From Rhynchopus euleeides (lineage: Eukaryota; Euglenozoa; Diplonemea; Diplonemida; Diplonemidae), in assembly GCA_963210315.1 (NCBI GenBank), contig OY723324.1, positions 1,364,001 through 1,428,000 on the forward strand: a stretch of 64,000 nt of DNA, in the 5' to 3' direction. Below are positions 42,242 to 52,901 of this stretch, piece after piece. Position numbers and translations under genes: made by a program. Below the pieces are notes generated by a model. It was not told where the DNA came from and did not search any database. It saw only the letters and a list, made by a program, of their open reading frames with translations. Each line of letters opens with the position of its first letter. Position 1 is the first letter of the stretch.

Positions 42242-43894
42242 ATGGGCAGCGCGTTCAGCATGCAGGGGTGCGTGGACCCGGAAGAGAATGAAGAGGACGA
42301 GGTGTCCGTGATGGACGATGAGAGCGTGTGCTCGACGGGCAGCGGGCTGGCTCACTACTCCGAGACGGGCACCATCCGGTTCACGTGGAACAAGCTGTGG
42401 AACTTCGCAGGACCTGGCCTGCTGATGAGCGTAGCCTACCTCGACCCGGGCAACCTGGAGGCCGACCTGCAGACGGGTGCCAAGGGGAAGTACGAGCTCC
42501 TGTGGGTGCTGCTGATGGCAACCGGGTTCGGGTTCGTCCTGCAGAACTTCAGCTCTCTGATCGGGGTTGCGACAGGCAAGCACCTGGCGCAGCTGTGCAA
42601 GGCGTACCCCCCGGTCGTGCGGTACACCCTGTGGGTCATGACGGAGGTGGCTTTGATCTGCGCCGACTGCCAGGAGGTGATCGGGTCTGCGCTGGCCCTT
42701 AACATTCTCACCAACGGCGCCATCTCCGTCTGGTTCGGTTGCATCGTGACAGCGCTGGATTGCTTCCTATTCATGCTGCTGGACAGGCGCGGCATCCGTC
42801 ACCTGGAGGCGCTGTTTGCAGTGCTGATCACAACCATGGCGGTGGCCTTTGGGGTGCAGTACTTCGCACGGCTCCCCTCGCAGTACCTCGTGGTGGAGGG
42901 CATTGTCCTGCCTCGCATGCGGAACCAACAGAACTTCCACACATCCATTGGGCTGATCGGCGCCGTCATCATGCCGCACAACCTCTTCCTGCACTCGGCG
43001 CTTGTGCTGTCGCGCCGCATCGACCGCAAGAATCCCGACCCTGTTGTCGCGTCGTATCGTGTGAAGGAGGCCCTGACCTACAACAGAATTGAAACCGGCG
43101 CAGCACTTGTGCTGTCGTTTGTCATCAATTTGTTTGTCGTATGCGTCTTCGCGCATCTGCCGTACTTCAACGCGGACGGGTCAGCAAGGTGTACGTATCG
43201 GGGGGTGTCGGTTGTTCCGGACGAGAAGTACTGCAAGGACATCACAGGCCCCTGCACCCAGATTGGGTTGGAGACTGCCGGAAACTGCCTCAACGATGCC
43301 TACGGGCAGAACTGGTGGCTGTACGTCTGGGCGGTCGGCCTCTTTGCGGCAGGGCAGGCGAGCACCATCACTGGAACCTACGCAGGCCAGTTCATCATGG
43401 AGGGCTTCATCGACCTGCGCATCAGCCCGACGGCCCGGGTCGCGATCTCGCGGTGTGTGTCCCTCGTGCCCGCACTGTTTGTTGCTGTCGAGACAACGGG
43501 GCACCCGGGCGGCATGGACTCGCTGAACTCCCTCCTCAACGTGGCGCAATCGGTGCAGCTGCCGTTCGCGGTGCTGCCAGCGCTCTACTTCGCATCGTCG
43601 CGCAGAGTGTGTGGAGAGTTCGCTGTGAAGGGGCGCGTTCTGCTGTTGGCATGGATGGTAGCCGGGTTGGTGCTGGCTGCGAATCTCTACGCCATCTTCC
43701 TGGCCGCACAGAGCATGCCAGCTGGTGCATCCGCGGGGGCACTTTTCGGAACGGTTTTTGCAGTCTACACGCTGCTCATCCTCTACCTCACCGCGGTTGC
43801 GGCAGGGGTGGTGAAGCTGCACCTGCCGGGTCGGTCGTTCGGAGGTCTTCGACAGCACGACACAGCGGCCCCCGATTACGGGACGTGTCGTTAG
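42242..43894 (+). CDS. Nramp-family divalent metal transporter
   Basis: 550 aa, one exon. An acidic N-terminal tail (about 40 aa) precedes a multi-pass membrane core. TM1 has the metal-binding DPGN motif (68-71, in YLDPGNLEADLQ), and TM6 has MPHNLFLHSALV (Met244-Pro-His246). The segments LICADCQEVIGSALA and GQASTITGTYAGQFIMEGF are family hallmarks, and similarity by eye is strongest to plant-type NRAMPs. An external loop (about 310-355) between TM7 and TM8 carries several cysteines that may form disulfides. Expected function is proton-coupled import of Mn2+/Fe2+ across the plasma membrane or an endomembrane. Confidence 0.94.
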   Translation: MGSAFSMQGCVDPEENEEDEVSVMDDESVCSTGSGLAHYSETGTIRFTWNKLWNFAGPGLLMSVAYLDPGNLEADLQTGAKGKYELLWVLLMATGFGFVLQNFSSLIGVATGKHLAQLCKAYPPVVRYTLWVMTEVALICADCQEVIGSALALNILTNGAISVWFGCIVTALDCFLFMLLDRRGIRHLEALFAVLITTMAVAFGVQYFARLPSQYLVVEGIVLPRMRNQQNFHTSIGLIGAVIMPHNLFLHSALVLSRRIDRKNPDPVVASYRVKEALTYNRIETGAALVLSFVINLFVVCVFAHLPYFNADGSARCTYRGVSVVPDEKYCKDITGPCTQIGLETAGNCLNDAYGQNWWLYVWAVGLFAAGQASTITGTYAGQFIMEGFIDLRISPTARVAISRCVSLVPALFVAVETTGHPGGMDSLNSLLNVAQSVQLPFAVLPALYFASSRRVCGEFAVKGRVLLLAWMVAGLVLAANLYAIFLAAQSMPAGASAGALFGTVFAVYTLLILYLTAVAAGVVKLHLPGRSFGGLRQHDTAAPDYGTCR

Positions 43895-44470
43895 AAACAG
43901 AGGAACTTTGGTGAATGGTGTGTGTTTCCGGATAGATATAGGGACACAGTCCCCCAGTGGGGGGAGAAAACACGCGGGTCTTCGGTGTACAGTTGGCATC
44001 TCAGGAGGAAGAGCGCAGCTACTGTAGAAGCAAGGGGGTGCCCGTCGAGGGCCTCGCGCCCCACGACGCGCGGGTCCGCTCAGGGTGGGTCCGGCTTAGG
44101 GTGGGAAGCACACATGTACTCATGCGTTGTATTGCACCCAACGGCCTTCCTCGAGCGGTGATACTTCCCAAGCGGTCAAAGAATGTGCGTCTGTTCTTCT
44201 AGTCGCTTCGATTCGTCTCTCAGACCTTCTTCAGGCGTCATTGCCGAGGGCAGTGGTCTGACGTGCTTGTGACCTTGATTCTGTGAACAGGCGAGCCAAT
44301 CTGAGGAAGGCAAGCCTCGAACGAAGCTGACGCCGGTAGGCACCTGGTCAGGCCAGTATCGCTTGTGTCTGTGCGTCTATTTCTTTGAAGCGTGCCCTTG
44401 AGTGTCAGACCCGTCACAGTAGCTGGAAGTGCCCCTTCTCTCAAGCACCCTCCACATCATGCACATCCAC
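43895..44470. other. Intergenic, possible small exon
   Basis: A + strand frame at about 44005-44202 (EERSYCRSKGVPVEGLAPHD, then APNGLPRAVILPKRSKNVRL before the stop) has coding character and follows a CATCTCAG acceptor-like site, but no start codon or family is evident. It may be the tail of a small unrecognised gene. Confidence 0.3.
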
Positions 44471-44511
44471 ACAGAGCTGTCCTTGGTTCAAGCGACGCTG
44501 ACACGTTTACC

Positions 44512-45060
44512 ATGTCGCAGTGGGTTGGGCTGGTGGCCATGGTCGGCCTTCTGGTCTTACTTTATTCTTCCGGCTGAACGCAGGGTACGATGTGCTGTCG
44601 ATGGACCCAGAGGCGATGTTCTACGCAAACCCGCTGGGCGGCGCACCCGCATGCAGGTACCGACATGCTATCGATGTTCGGAGGGGGGCGCCCCACGAAG
44701 GGCGGAGTGGCAGGGCCTCTGGAAGAGCCGCACATCGCGCTGCTGGGCGGAGCTGGACGTCTCGTTAGCCTGTTCCGGTCGACCAACATGATGCGCAGCA
44801 TGCTCGGGTTGTGGGGCGACAGACTGATGACACGCAAGGAGGGGGCCGGCCTGTTGCTGTCGTGGCTGCTACGGTACGAGACGAGAAGCTGGTGCCCAAC
44901 AGGCAGCGATGGGCCTGTTCTGCGTGTGCAGGGCAGCAACATGTGGAACGGCTTCGAGGACGGTGCGGTGGGGCTTCGTTCCGTCTCCCTAATGCGAAGG
45001 TACTGCGTCCTGTCGACCAACCCACCCAGCAGCTGCCCCGCTGGACGCAACACCACGGCT
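44512..45060 (+). pseudogene. Possible small membrane-protein gene, frame broken
   Basis: After an acceptor-like CCACACAG (44475) an ATG opens MSQWVGLVAMVGLLVLLYSS, a membrane or signal segment, then a stop. Coding character continues in shifted frames: FFRLNAGYDVLSMDPEAMFY, then GTDMLSMFGGGRPTKGG and PHIALLGGAGRLVSLFRSTN. This fits either one or two frameshifts or one or two very short introns (the 49-nt intron of TRAP-alpha shows these exist here). No family recognised. A piece of the long dispersed repeat begins near 45100. Confidence 0.35.
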
Positions 45061-45099
45061 ACACATGTACCCACAGGTGGAGACCAACGTGTCCCTCTG

Positions 45100-45250
45100 G
45101 CAGGGGTGGGTGGGTGGGGAGGTTGCTCATGCTGTGCGCATGCATGCATGCGTGTGGGAGAGGCGGCGCCCGTGCTGACCGTGAGTCTCAGTGCGGGTGT
45201 GCGATCCCCTGTGCGTGTGGATGCAGGCGTGGGTGTGGGTGTGCCACAGT
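45100..45250 (+). repeat. Fragment of the long dispersed repeat
   Basis: GGTTGCTCATGCTGTG, the CATGCATGCATGCGTGTG tract and GTGAGTCTCAGTGCGGG are nearly identical to 52430-52555 and 63690-63815, and partly to 49793-49820. Confidence 0.8.
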
Positions 45251-45423
45251 TGAGAGGTTGCACCATTCCGCATTTCTGGGCAAGACCCGGGTCGTGGTTT
45301 CAAGTGCAGCATTTCTCGTGCTGTGTACCGTGCCGGGTGTTCAGGTGCTGCTGGTGATAGCCATCTTGTCATCTGATTTCAGAAGAGGATAACCAACTCA
45401 TGGACGTCATCGGGACGGTGGCG

Positions 45424-45571
45424 CCCCCCACCCCGCAAACCCCACACTCCCCACCACCAGCACCAACACTTGCGCGAGGTGCAACACTGTTTGCGTGTTC
45501 GGTGCAACACCACAGCCGCACCACACCACACCACACCACACCACACCCCCTCCTCCTCCTGACAGGCTGCA
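45424..45571 (+). repeat. Shared 5' block upstream of the hydrophobic-repeat gene
   Basis: About 145 bp that is ~95% identical to 57870-58019. Contains CACTTGCGCGAGGTGCAACA, a (CCACA)n tract and a splice-acceptor-like CTCCTGACAG. The genes that follow the two copies are unrelated. Confidence 0.85.
45535..45565 (+). promoter_or_regulatory. Predicted trans-splice acceptor
   Basis: The C-rich tract ends CCTCCTCCTCCTGACAG, 118 nt before the ATG at 45684. The same site recurs upstream of the 58122 gene. Confidence 0.5.
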
Positions 45572-45683
45572 CTTTACACTACCCGCAGCCCCTCCCCCTA
45601 CACCTGCACCCGCACCCCTACGACGGGTTCCTTCTTCTACCCAGCCCCCACCTCCGCTGCCGCCACCGCCCCTATTCGATCCG

Positions 45684-46571
45684 ATGCCGACGCCCGTCGT
45701 CCCCCGTGTGGCTCGCGCCGCTGCCGCCACTGAGTGGCGCCAGACAGCGGAGGCGCGCCTCCGTCGTGGAGCAGTCGCTCCTGTCCGGCGCGTGGTGCGG
45801 CCGCCCTCTGTCCCGCAGCAGCAGCAGGCGGTTGGGCAGCAGCACGACGTGCGCCCCGAGGCATACGGGGAGCCTGACGTGGTGAGGCACAGCGACTGCC
45901 GCCGCCTGATCTTCGTGGTGGTTCAGCTTCTGGCGGTGGTCCTGGGGCTGCTGCAGACGTCTGCGCTGCTGGTGCTGTCTGCAGTGCAGACGACCGCAGC
46001 TGCTGGCGCGGTGCTCCTGCGGCTTCTGCAGAAGTCCGCGCTGCTGGTGCTGTCTGCGGTGCAGACGACTGCAGCTGCTGGCATGTTGATGCTGGGCCTG
46101 CTGCAGAGGTCCGCAGTGCTGGTTCGGTCTGCAGTGCGGACGATTGTGCAGTGGCTGCTGATGCTGCTGCTGCTGCACCAGGTGCTGCTGCTCTTCGCCT
46201 GGCTCCTCTGGGCTGCAGCCGCCAGCGTGATGCCGTGGGTGGCAGCACAGTCGGCACAGCGCGTCGTGTCGTGGGCGCTGAAGAAGCGCGGCCTGCCTGA
46301 CCTGCCGGTGGTGGATCTCCTGTTGTCTGGAGGCTGCTGGGAGGAGATCGTGGCCGTGTTTCTGGCACCGGTCCCGCAGCGGTTCGTGCCGGAGGCGCTG
46401 GTGACAGCGGCCGGGTCGAGGCTGCTGCAGGCCTGCGGGGTGCCTAAATCGCGCGCCCAGGATGCTGAGGCTGCGGGTGTATGCACCGCCCTCGGCGAAA
46501 CGGTGTTGGACACCGTGTGTGGCTTTGCTGCGGGTGCCTGTGTGCAGGCCGCCCTCGCCCTCGTCTTGTAG
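45684..46571 (+). CDS. Membrane protein with three tandem 25-residue hydrophobic repeats
   Basis: 295 aa, one exon. The N-terminal 80 residues are basic and Gln/Arg-rich. From about residue 75 comes a hydrophobic helix, then three consecutive 25-aa repeats of the pattern LLQ-SALLVLSAVQTTAAAG (nt 45945-46019, 46020-46094, 46095-about 46160; the third is diverged). Further hydrophobic segments follow (LLMLLLLHQVLLLFAWLLW). The C-terminal 100 residues alternate amphipathic and hydrophobic stretches. The regular 25-residue spacing suggests membrane hairpins or a wedge-like membrane-shaping segment. No family recognised. The ATG was chosen after the Pro-rich, non-coding-looking upstream frame; the leader lies in a 145-bp block shared with the 58122 gene. 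Confidence 0.65.
   Translation: MPTPVVPRVARAAAATEWRQTAEARLRRGAVAPVRRVVRPPSVPQQQQAVGQQHDVRPEAYGEPDVVRHSDCRRLIFVVVQLLAVVLGLLQTSALLVLSAVQTTAAAGAVLLRLLQKSALLVLSAVQTTAAAGMLMLGLLQRSAVLVRSAVRTIVQWLLMLLLLHQVLLLFAWLLWAAAASVMPWVAAQSAQRVVSWALKKRGLPDLPVVDLLLSGGCWEEIVAVFLAPVPQRFVPEALVTAAGSRLLQACGVPKSRAQDAEAAGVCTALGETVLDTVCGFAAGACVQAALALVL
45945..46160 (+). repeat. Three 75-bp in-frame tandem repeats
   Basis: Each unit begins with a CTGCTGCAG or CTTCTGCAG codon set and encodes 25 residues. Units 1 and 2 differ at few positions, implying recent expansion. Confidence 0.85.
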
Positions 46572-49190
46572 GGTTGCAGGCGTGCCTGCCGCCCTCCCCT
46601 CGCCTCCCCCCCTTCTTCTTCTTCTTCTTCTTCTCCCTCCTTTCGTTTCCTTCCTTTCCTTGCTCGCTGCCTCTCCGGCGTCGCGAGTGTGCTTGACCTT
46701 TCTCTTGACCTTTCCACCAAGATTCATATCCTGGTGCTGCGTACACATGCATGCGGTGGCTGTTTGGCTGTCTCCCTAACCGCATCGTTCTGCTCCTCTT
46801 CTGCTCGCCTTTGGCTTTGAGTGTTGATTGTTCTTCGAGGTGGGGATTCTATAAGATCGGCGGTGCATTGCCTCACTTCATGTCCCCGGAGGTGTTCCCG
46901 CGATCGACGTATCTCCCTTCGTCTCTTCTCCTCTCTCTTCTACGTGAAAGGAGAACGATTTCTAGCGTTGCGACACGGCAAACCAAACACCGCTCAGTAT
47001 TAACCTCCTGTGGTGGTTGGTTGCATCAGATTCACCCTATTCTACTTCAGACAGACCACTTTCCTATCCTGTTTGCTTGACTCACTTCCTGGCAGGGAAG
47101 CAGGCAAAAGGAGGGTGGTGGTGTCCGTGCGATGACGCTGCAGTTCTGTGTGCAGCTGTGACCTCCTCTTGCTGTTCTTGTTCCAGTTTCTTGCTTTTCA
47201 AATTCCGCTGGCTGCCTCGAGTGGAGGTAGCAGGGTCGCAATCACTTGTTGCGCACATTCCACGTAATGTTGGATTCAACCACCCTGTATTCCCATCCCC
47301 TGTACCGTTGTATTCCCCATTCTTAATCTTCCCTCGCTCCCACCCACCCACCCACCCCCACATACACACGAATAAGAACCGTCATATCCCACCACATTCC
47401 CTTGCTCCACCCACACATACACGAATGAGAAGAGAGAAGGCAACGAAAAGAATGAAATGAAGGTGAAGGTGAAGGTTCATGGCAATCAGGTTTTCATCTG
47501 TTTCCCATCGACAACACGCATGACAGCAACATGACAACCGTCATGCCAGCACCTCGACTGCATATCGTGCCAGTGTAGGGCCAGCTTTCGGTGCAAGGCG
47601 ATGATAACGAGTCGTTGAGAGGTTTACAAGGTTTCATGTTTCCCATCCCTTTCCCTCTCCCACCACCCCCACCCTCCACCCTACACGCCCCTCCCTCCCC
47701 ACCCGTTCACACCGCACCCCCGGACCCCACCCACCCCGCTGTACTCTTGCCTTTCGTTTCTGTTTCACGTGAAAACAACAGCCTCGTCACGTCAGTGAAC
47801 AGGATGTGATGTAGTGTTGGCAGCAGTTTGCTTTCGGTGACAACCACAACGTGCCTTGTTTTGTTAGCTCGGACTGTGCGCACACGCACAGACACGGCAG
47901 GCCCCTCATCAGGCACACGTGGGGTTTCACCTGGGTTTGGACCACAAGCAACGGCGTCATATCCCTTTGCACATGACACGACTTGGGTGGTCGATGAAAT
48001 GCCACGGAGTCGCGATGGCCTCGGGACGTGCTTCCAACCGGGTCTATACGAGTCCGAATGGTCCGGCGGGCGTAACACTTCGAGGAGCCTTGTTGTTCCG
48101 AGGATTTGAGCCTTATGGCCGGTTCCTACGGTTCGCCCAGTCAAGCTTGCTTGGCTGGGCTACGGCTCTCCTCTGTTTCGTGCTCCACCTGCGGGTTTGC
48201 AGAACGTCACTCGCCACGCCACGGCAAGCAGCAAAATGTTCTCGATACACTAACGGCACCCTTCATCAGTCTCAGGGTGTGATTTTCATTTCAGGGTTTG
48301 TGTGGAGAAGCGTCAACAGCATGAACAGGCAAAATGCATGCTCGGGATAAGGGCGGCTGCTGCTGAACGGTGTTGCGACTTTCCGCGGGCTGCCTCACCC
48401 TGGCACCGGCGCAGGTGGTAACACAGACATAAGGCCGCAGCCATTTTTGCCTTGCCCTCTGTTGTGTTGTGTTGTCGCGCGCATCGGTGCCACATTCTCT
48501 GGAAAACCAAATTCCCATTGTATTCAGATGGAAGTCCCAAGCCCCCTCTCTGATAAATACCTCTCTTCTCATATCACGCTGTATGGCTGGAATCCCCAGT
48601 CTTTTGTTTCCGTCGCTCCGCCGGGCATCAGAAAGTAATCGAATCATGGAACTGCGAGTGATTCGCTGAAGGTGAAAGTGAAGGTGAACCCCCGTTCTGG
48701 GGAGTCAGGTTGTCATCTGTTTCCCACCCCTTTCCCTCTCCCCCCCACCTCCACCTCCACGCCCCTCCCTCCCCACCCGTCCACACCGCACCCCCGCACC
48801 CCACCCACCCCGCTGTACTCTTCCCTTCGTCTCTCCCGACAACAGTTTGCTTCTGGGATGGTGTTATGGGTTTTGACGGGGGCAACACAGATGTGACAGC
48901 GAGACACCCTTGCTTCGCTGTGCTTCTGGAGTGCCAATTAGCACTTCCCCAATTCCTGACACACACACTAAGCAACCCCCGATGTTACTCTTGCCACGAT
49001 TTGTGCACCTGGGTTCGACGCACAAGCAAAAGAACGACGGTTGTCTATTTTCGAACAATGAGAGCAGCACATCACATGATTCTGAACAGACGGAAGTGTT
49101 GTGCTCGTACTGTGTGATGTGACAATATGCTTCCGCGAAGCTCCCTTGTTTCGGGCAGAAAAGCGTCACTCTGCTGTGACTTACTGCCTC
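46572..49190. other. Gene-free region with dispersed repeats
   Basis: A (CTT)n microsatellite lies at about 46614-46633. 47459-47760 and 48668-48836 are diverged direct copies of one unit (GAAGGTGAAGGTGAAGG, then CCTCCCTCCCCACCCG and CACCCCGCTGTACTCTT). The first part of that unit also occurs at about 51468-51550 and 60399-60490. A diverged solo retrotransposon A repeat sits at about 48240-48316. No supported gene. Confidence 0.5.
48240..48316 (+). repeat. Diverged solo copy of the retrotransposon A repeat
   Basis: Matches the reverse complement of 52658-52789 over its inner 75 bp (ATACACTAAC, CACCCTTCATCAG, CTCAGGGTGTGAT, GAAGCGTCAAC), about 80% by eye, in the opposite orientation to the intact element. 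Confidence 0.65.
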
Positions 49191-49194
49191 AGGT

Positions 49195-49835
49195 GGATGA
49201 TATGATACGATATGCACTTCACAGAAATAAACTGAAATGAACTTCAATGCAATGAAGAGAACCAAGGTGAAGTGAAGCCTGTGTGTTAAAGAGTGCAGCT
49301 GGCAGCTCATCTGAACTGTGGCTGCACTACTCCGCAACAAAGACTCAGATGCAGCGAACCCCTGCTTTGATCAGCCAGGGGTCTAAGCTGTGGTCTGTGA
49401 TCTGTTCTGTGTGAGTGTCCACCCTTCCGCACCGCACACGTCCCACCCCCGCTATAACTTGAGAGCAGTGAGAGCACACGGGTTCTGAACGCACAGTGCT
49501 CTGCTCCTCTTGGTTGCTTTTTCTTGTTTTTCTCATTCCGCGGGCTTGCCTTACCTGGCACCCGCTGGAAACGCGATGTCGCGATCCTTTGTCGCGCGCA
49601 CATCCAGTTACACACCCCCATCATTCCATTGCCCCATCAGTCTGATGGTCGGATTTGGTTGGTTGGTTGGCGCTTGCTGTGTGACACGTACATCAACGGG
49701 GTCACAGCGCAGCGTTTGTGTAAGTGGTTTCTGGCCAGGTATTGGGTCGTCTCGGGGGGGGAGGGGTGGGGGCAGGGGTGGGTGGGTGGGTGGGGAGGTT
49801 GCTCATGCTGTGTGCATGCAGGCACGGGCAGTGGC
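49195..49835 (+). repeat. Long dispersed repeat, copy alpha
   Basis: 49195-49500 matches 51608-51930 and 60530-60845. 49473-49640 matches 51913-52080 and 63175-63340. 49660-49830 matches 52290-52460. It contains no interruption at the position where the 60.85-kb element is inserted in copy gamma, so it is an empty site. Confidence 0.85.
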
Positions 49836-49969
49836 CATCCCTGGGCCCGTGGCCCAGGGATTGTGTTGTCTGGGGGGTCAGTGGACGGGCAGGGCACACG
49901 ACGAGGCCGGTTGCTCGCACGCCCCGCCGGCACCGACAGGGTATAAAAGAGATGCTGCTGTTCAAAGGT

Positions 49970-50905
49970 GATGCAGAGCTCAGGTTGTAAGGTACCACGC
50001 AAGTCCACTGTGCTCTCCGAGGCGCGGGAAGGGCCGGCCGCAGCATCACCGGGGCTCGCACTCATACTGTCTGCATGCAGCGTACGGGCAAACGACGAGG
50101 ACGGCCACTGCACGCCCCACCGGCACCAATAGCGTATATCAAAGTAGCTACTGCTATCAGGCCCGTCGTTGGATCCAGAGCTCAGGTTGTTGGGCGCCAC
50201 GCGAGCCGACTGTGCTCTCCGAGGCGCTAGACTGGCCGGCCGCAGCAGCACCGGGGTTTCCACGAGCCGCGCCGCTCGCCCTCATGCTCTGTGCATGCAG
50301 CGCACGGGCAAACGAACACGACAGCCGCGGCAAGCCCCCGCCCGCACCAACAGCGTACATATATGATGCAGCTGCCGTTAATTGCTGCTGTTCACAGATG
50401 ATGCAGAGCTCAGGTTGTAAGGTACCACGCAAGCACACTGCGCTCTCCGAGGCGCTGGAAGCGCCAACCGCAGCATCACCGCGGCTCGCACTCATGCTGT
50501 CTGCACGCAGCGTACGGATAAACAACGAGGACGGCCACTGCACGCCCCACCGGAACCAACAGCGTATATCGAAGCAGCTACTGCTATCAGGCTCGTAGTT
50601 GGATCCAGAGCTCAGGTTGCAGGGCGCCATTGTGCCCTCCGAAGAGCGAGAAGGGCCGGCCGCAGCATCACCGGGGTTTCCGAGAGCCGCGCCGCTCGCC
50701 CTCATGCTCTGTGCAGGCAGCGGACGGGCAAACGACCACGACGCCCGCTGCACGCCGCCGCCCGCGCCAATTGCGGATATCAAAGCAGCTTCTGTTATCA
50801 GGATCGTAGTTGGGTCCAGAGCTCAGGTTGGAGGGGGCCACACAAGCCCACTGGGCGATCGGAAGCGCCGGAAGGCCGCCCGCAGCATCAGATCGGTTTC
50901 CAGCA
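49970..50905. repeat. Satellite-like tandem array, ~205-225-bp units
   Basis: Five units marked by GAGCTCAGGTTG at about 49975, 50178, 50406, 50608 and 50819. Two alternating subtypes (one with ATGCAGAGCTC, one with GGATCCAGAGCTC) give a higher-order period of about 430 bp. CTCTCCGAGGCGC and GCAGCATCACCGGGG recur in each. A partial unit is also seen near 59335-59390. No credible coding function; open frames across it follow the period. Confidence 0.8.
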
Positions 50906-50907
50906 GC

Positions 50908-52601
50908 CACGTTGTTTGGGGAATCACCAGGACGACGATGAATCAGGATGTTCAAGCCCCAAGCCGATTCGACATGATGCATTCCAGTCGCGACGTTCGT
51001 CTCAGGAGGTGGCGCAACGTCTCGTTCTGCCGCACCCACCCTGGCAACGCAACTGGGTGGAGGAGATGACCGCCTCTAGGCAGAAGGCGGCTGAGATGAA
51101 ATTAATACGGTTGACCCGCTGACGATCAGCCGTGCAAGCTCAGCTGCTAAGCTGCCCCAGCAGCCGCCTAAGGGCAGAATCTTCATTTCATCTTCAAGTT
51201 TGACGGTCCGGCGGAACTCCCGGGGTGGCTGGGTGGGTGGGTGGGTAGGTGGGGTGTAGTCCTTTCTGTTCTAATTCCGCGGGCTGGCTCTCGCGAACTT
51301 CAACTTCAACCCCGCCCTGTATTCCCATCCCCTGTATCGATGTATTCCCCAGTCTTCACTTTCCCTCGCTCCACCCAGGCCCAGGCCCACACCCACCCCC
51401 ACACCCACACATACCAGAACGAATCAGAACCGTCACAATTCACATTTTTAAACGTGATTGAAATGAAGGTGAAGGTGGAGGTGAAGGTGAAAGGGCACGC
51501 AATCAGGTTGTATTCTGTCTCCCATCCCTTTCCCTCCACCTACACGCCCACGCCGTTTTGCTTTTCCTTTTCTTTTCCACAACTATTTTCCCGCGCCTCG
51601 GGATGCCTGATATGATATGATATGAAATGAACTTCACTGAATTAAGCTGAAATGGAATGAAATGACATGACATGAAGAGAACCAAGGTGAAGTGAAGCCT
51701 GTGTGTTAAAGAGTGCAGCTGGCAGCTCATCTGAACTGTGGCTGCACTACTCCGCAACAAAGACTCAATGCAGCGAACCCCTGCTTTGATCAGCCAGGGG
51801 TCTAAGCTGTGGTCTGTGATCCGTCATCTGTGATCTGTTCTGTGTGGGTGTCCACCCTTTCCGCTTCCGCACCGCACACGTCCCACCCCCGCTATAACTT
51901 GAGAGCAGTGAGAGCACACGGGTTCTGAACGCACAGTGCTCTGCTCCTCTTGGTTGCTTTTTCTTGTTTTTCTCATTCCGCGGGCTTGCCTTACCTGGCA
52001 CCCGCTGGAAACGCGATGTCGCGATCCTTTGTCGCGCGCACATCCAGTTACACACCCCCATCATTCCATTGCCCCATCAGTGTGATGGTCGGATGGAAGT
52101 TGCAACCCCCCCCCCCCCCTCGAATACACCCGTCTAGAGATTAGAAGCCATCGCTGCGTTCCGCAGTCATTTTGTTCTCCCGTTTCCGTTCCCAGTTCCC
52201 AGTTCCCAGTACCCACCTATCCCCTACCCATCTTCGTAAGGAGTGTAAGCAGGCCTGTGCTATGTGCTATGTGCTGTGTGGTTTGTTTTGGTTGGTTGGC
52301 GCTTGCTGTGTGACACGTACATCAACGGGGTCACAGCGCAGCGTTTGTGTAAGTGGTTTCTGGCCAGGTATTGGGTCGTCTCGGGGGGGGAGGGGTGGGG
52401 GCAGGGGTGGGTGGGTGGGTGGGTGGGTGCGGAGGTTGCTCATGCTGTGTGCATGCATGCATGCGTGTGGGAGAGGCGGCGCCCGTGCTGACCGCGAGTC
52501 TCAGTGCGGGTGTGCGATCCCCTGTGCGTGTGGATGCAGGCGTGGGTGTGCGGCAGTGGAGAAGCGGCATCAGAGAGTCGGCTCAGCAGTGCGAGCGACA
52601 C
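50908..52601 (+). repeat. Long dispersed repeat, copy beta (left part)
   Basis: Collinear with copy gamma: 50911-51175 with 59414-59695, 51271-51905 with 60215-60845, 51913-52601 with 63173-63861. The repeat is cut at 52601 by the retrotransposon and continues at about 57591. At 51905-51918 it preserves the uninterrupted target of the 60.85-kb element. Confidence 0.88.
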
Positions 52602-52676
52602 AAAGCGCCCTATCACTTCACAGCTACAACCGCTCTGATGAATTTCCTTTTGTTTGTTGCGTTGACGCTTCTACAC
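52602..52676 (-). repeat. Split direct repeat B2 (outer)
   Basis: 75 bp identical to 52790-52864. Its inner 19 bp (TGCGTTGACGCTTCTACAC) are shared with the start of the A repeat. Confidence 0.9.
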
Positions 52677-52789
52677 ACAAAACCCTGAACTGATCACACC
52701 CTGAGCCTGATGAAGGGTGGGGTTAGTGTATAGAGCACGTTTGGTTGCAGCTGTGGTGGGGCGCTTTCCGCTCACACGAGTGTGCTTAA
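52658..52789 (-). repeat. Split direct repeat A2
   Basis: 132 bp identical to 57105-57236. Carries CCGCTCACACGAGTGTGCTT at its outer end. Confidence 0.92.
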
Positions 52790-52864
52790 AAAGCGCCCTA
52801 TCACTTCACAGCTACAACCGCTCTGATGAATTTCCTTTTGTTTGTTGCGTTGACGCTTCTACAC
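52790..52864 (-). repeat. Split direct repeat B1 (inner)
   Basis: 75 bp identical to 52602-52676, lying just beyond the RT stop codon. Confidence 0.9.
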
Positions 52865-52901
52865 CAGGACCCTCATCCGGAGGGACGTGTCCGTCTCGTT
52901 C

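Noticed and set aside
44005-44202. A small protein-like frame after Nramp as a confident gene
   Set aside because: No ATG, no family and only about 65 codons; kept only as a note in the intergenic entry.
49970-50905. Evenly spaced repeats considered as a CRISPR array
   Set aside because: Units are about 205-225 bp, diverged along their whole length with no short identical repeats and unique spacers, and the genome is eukaryotic; this is satellite DNA.
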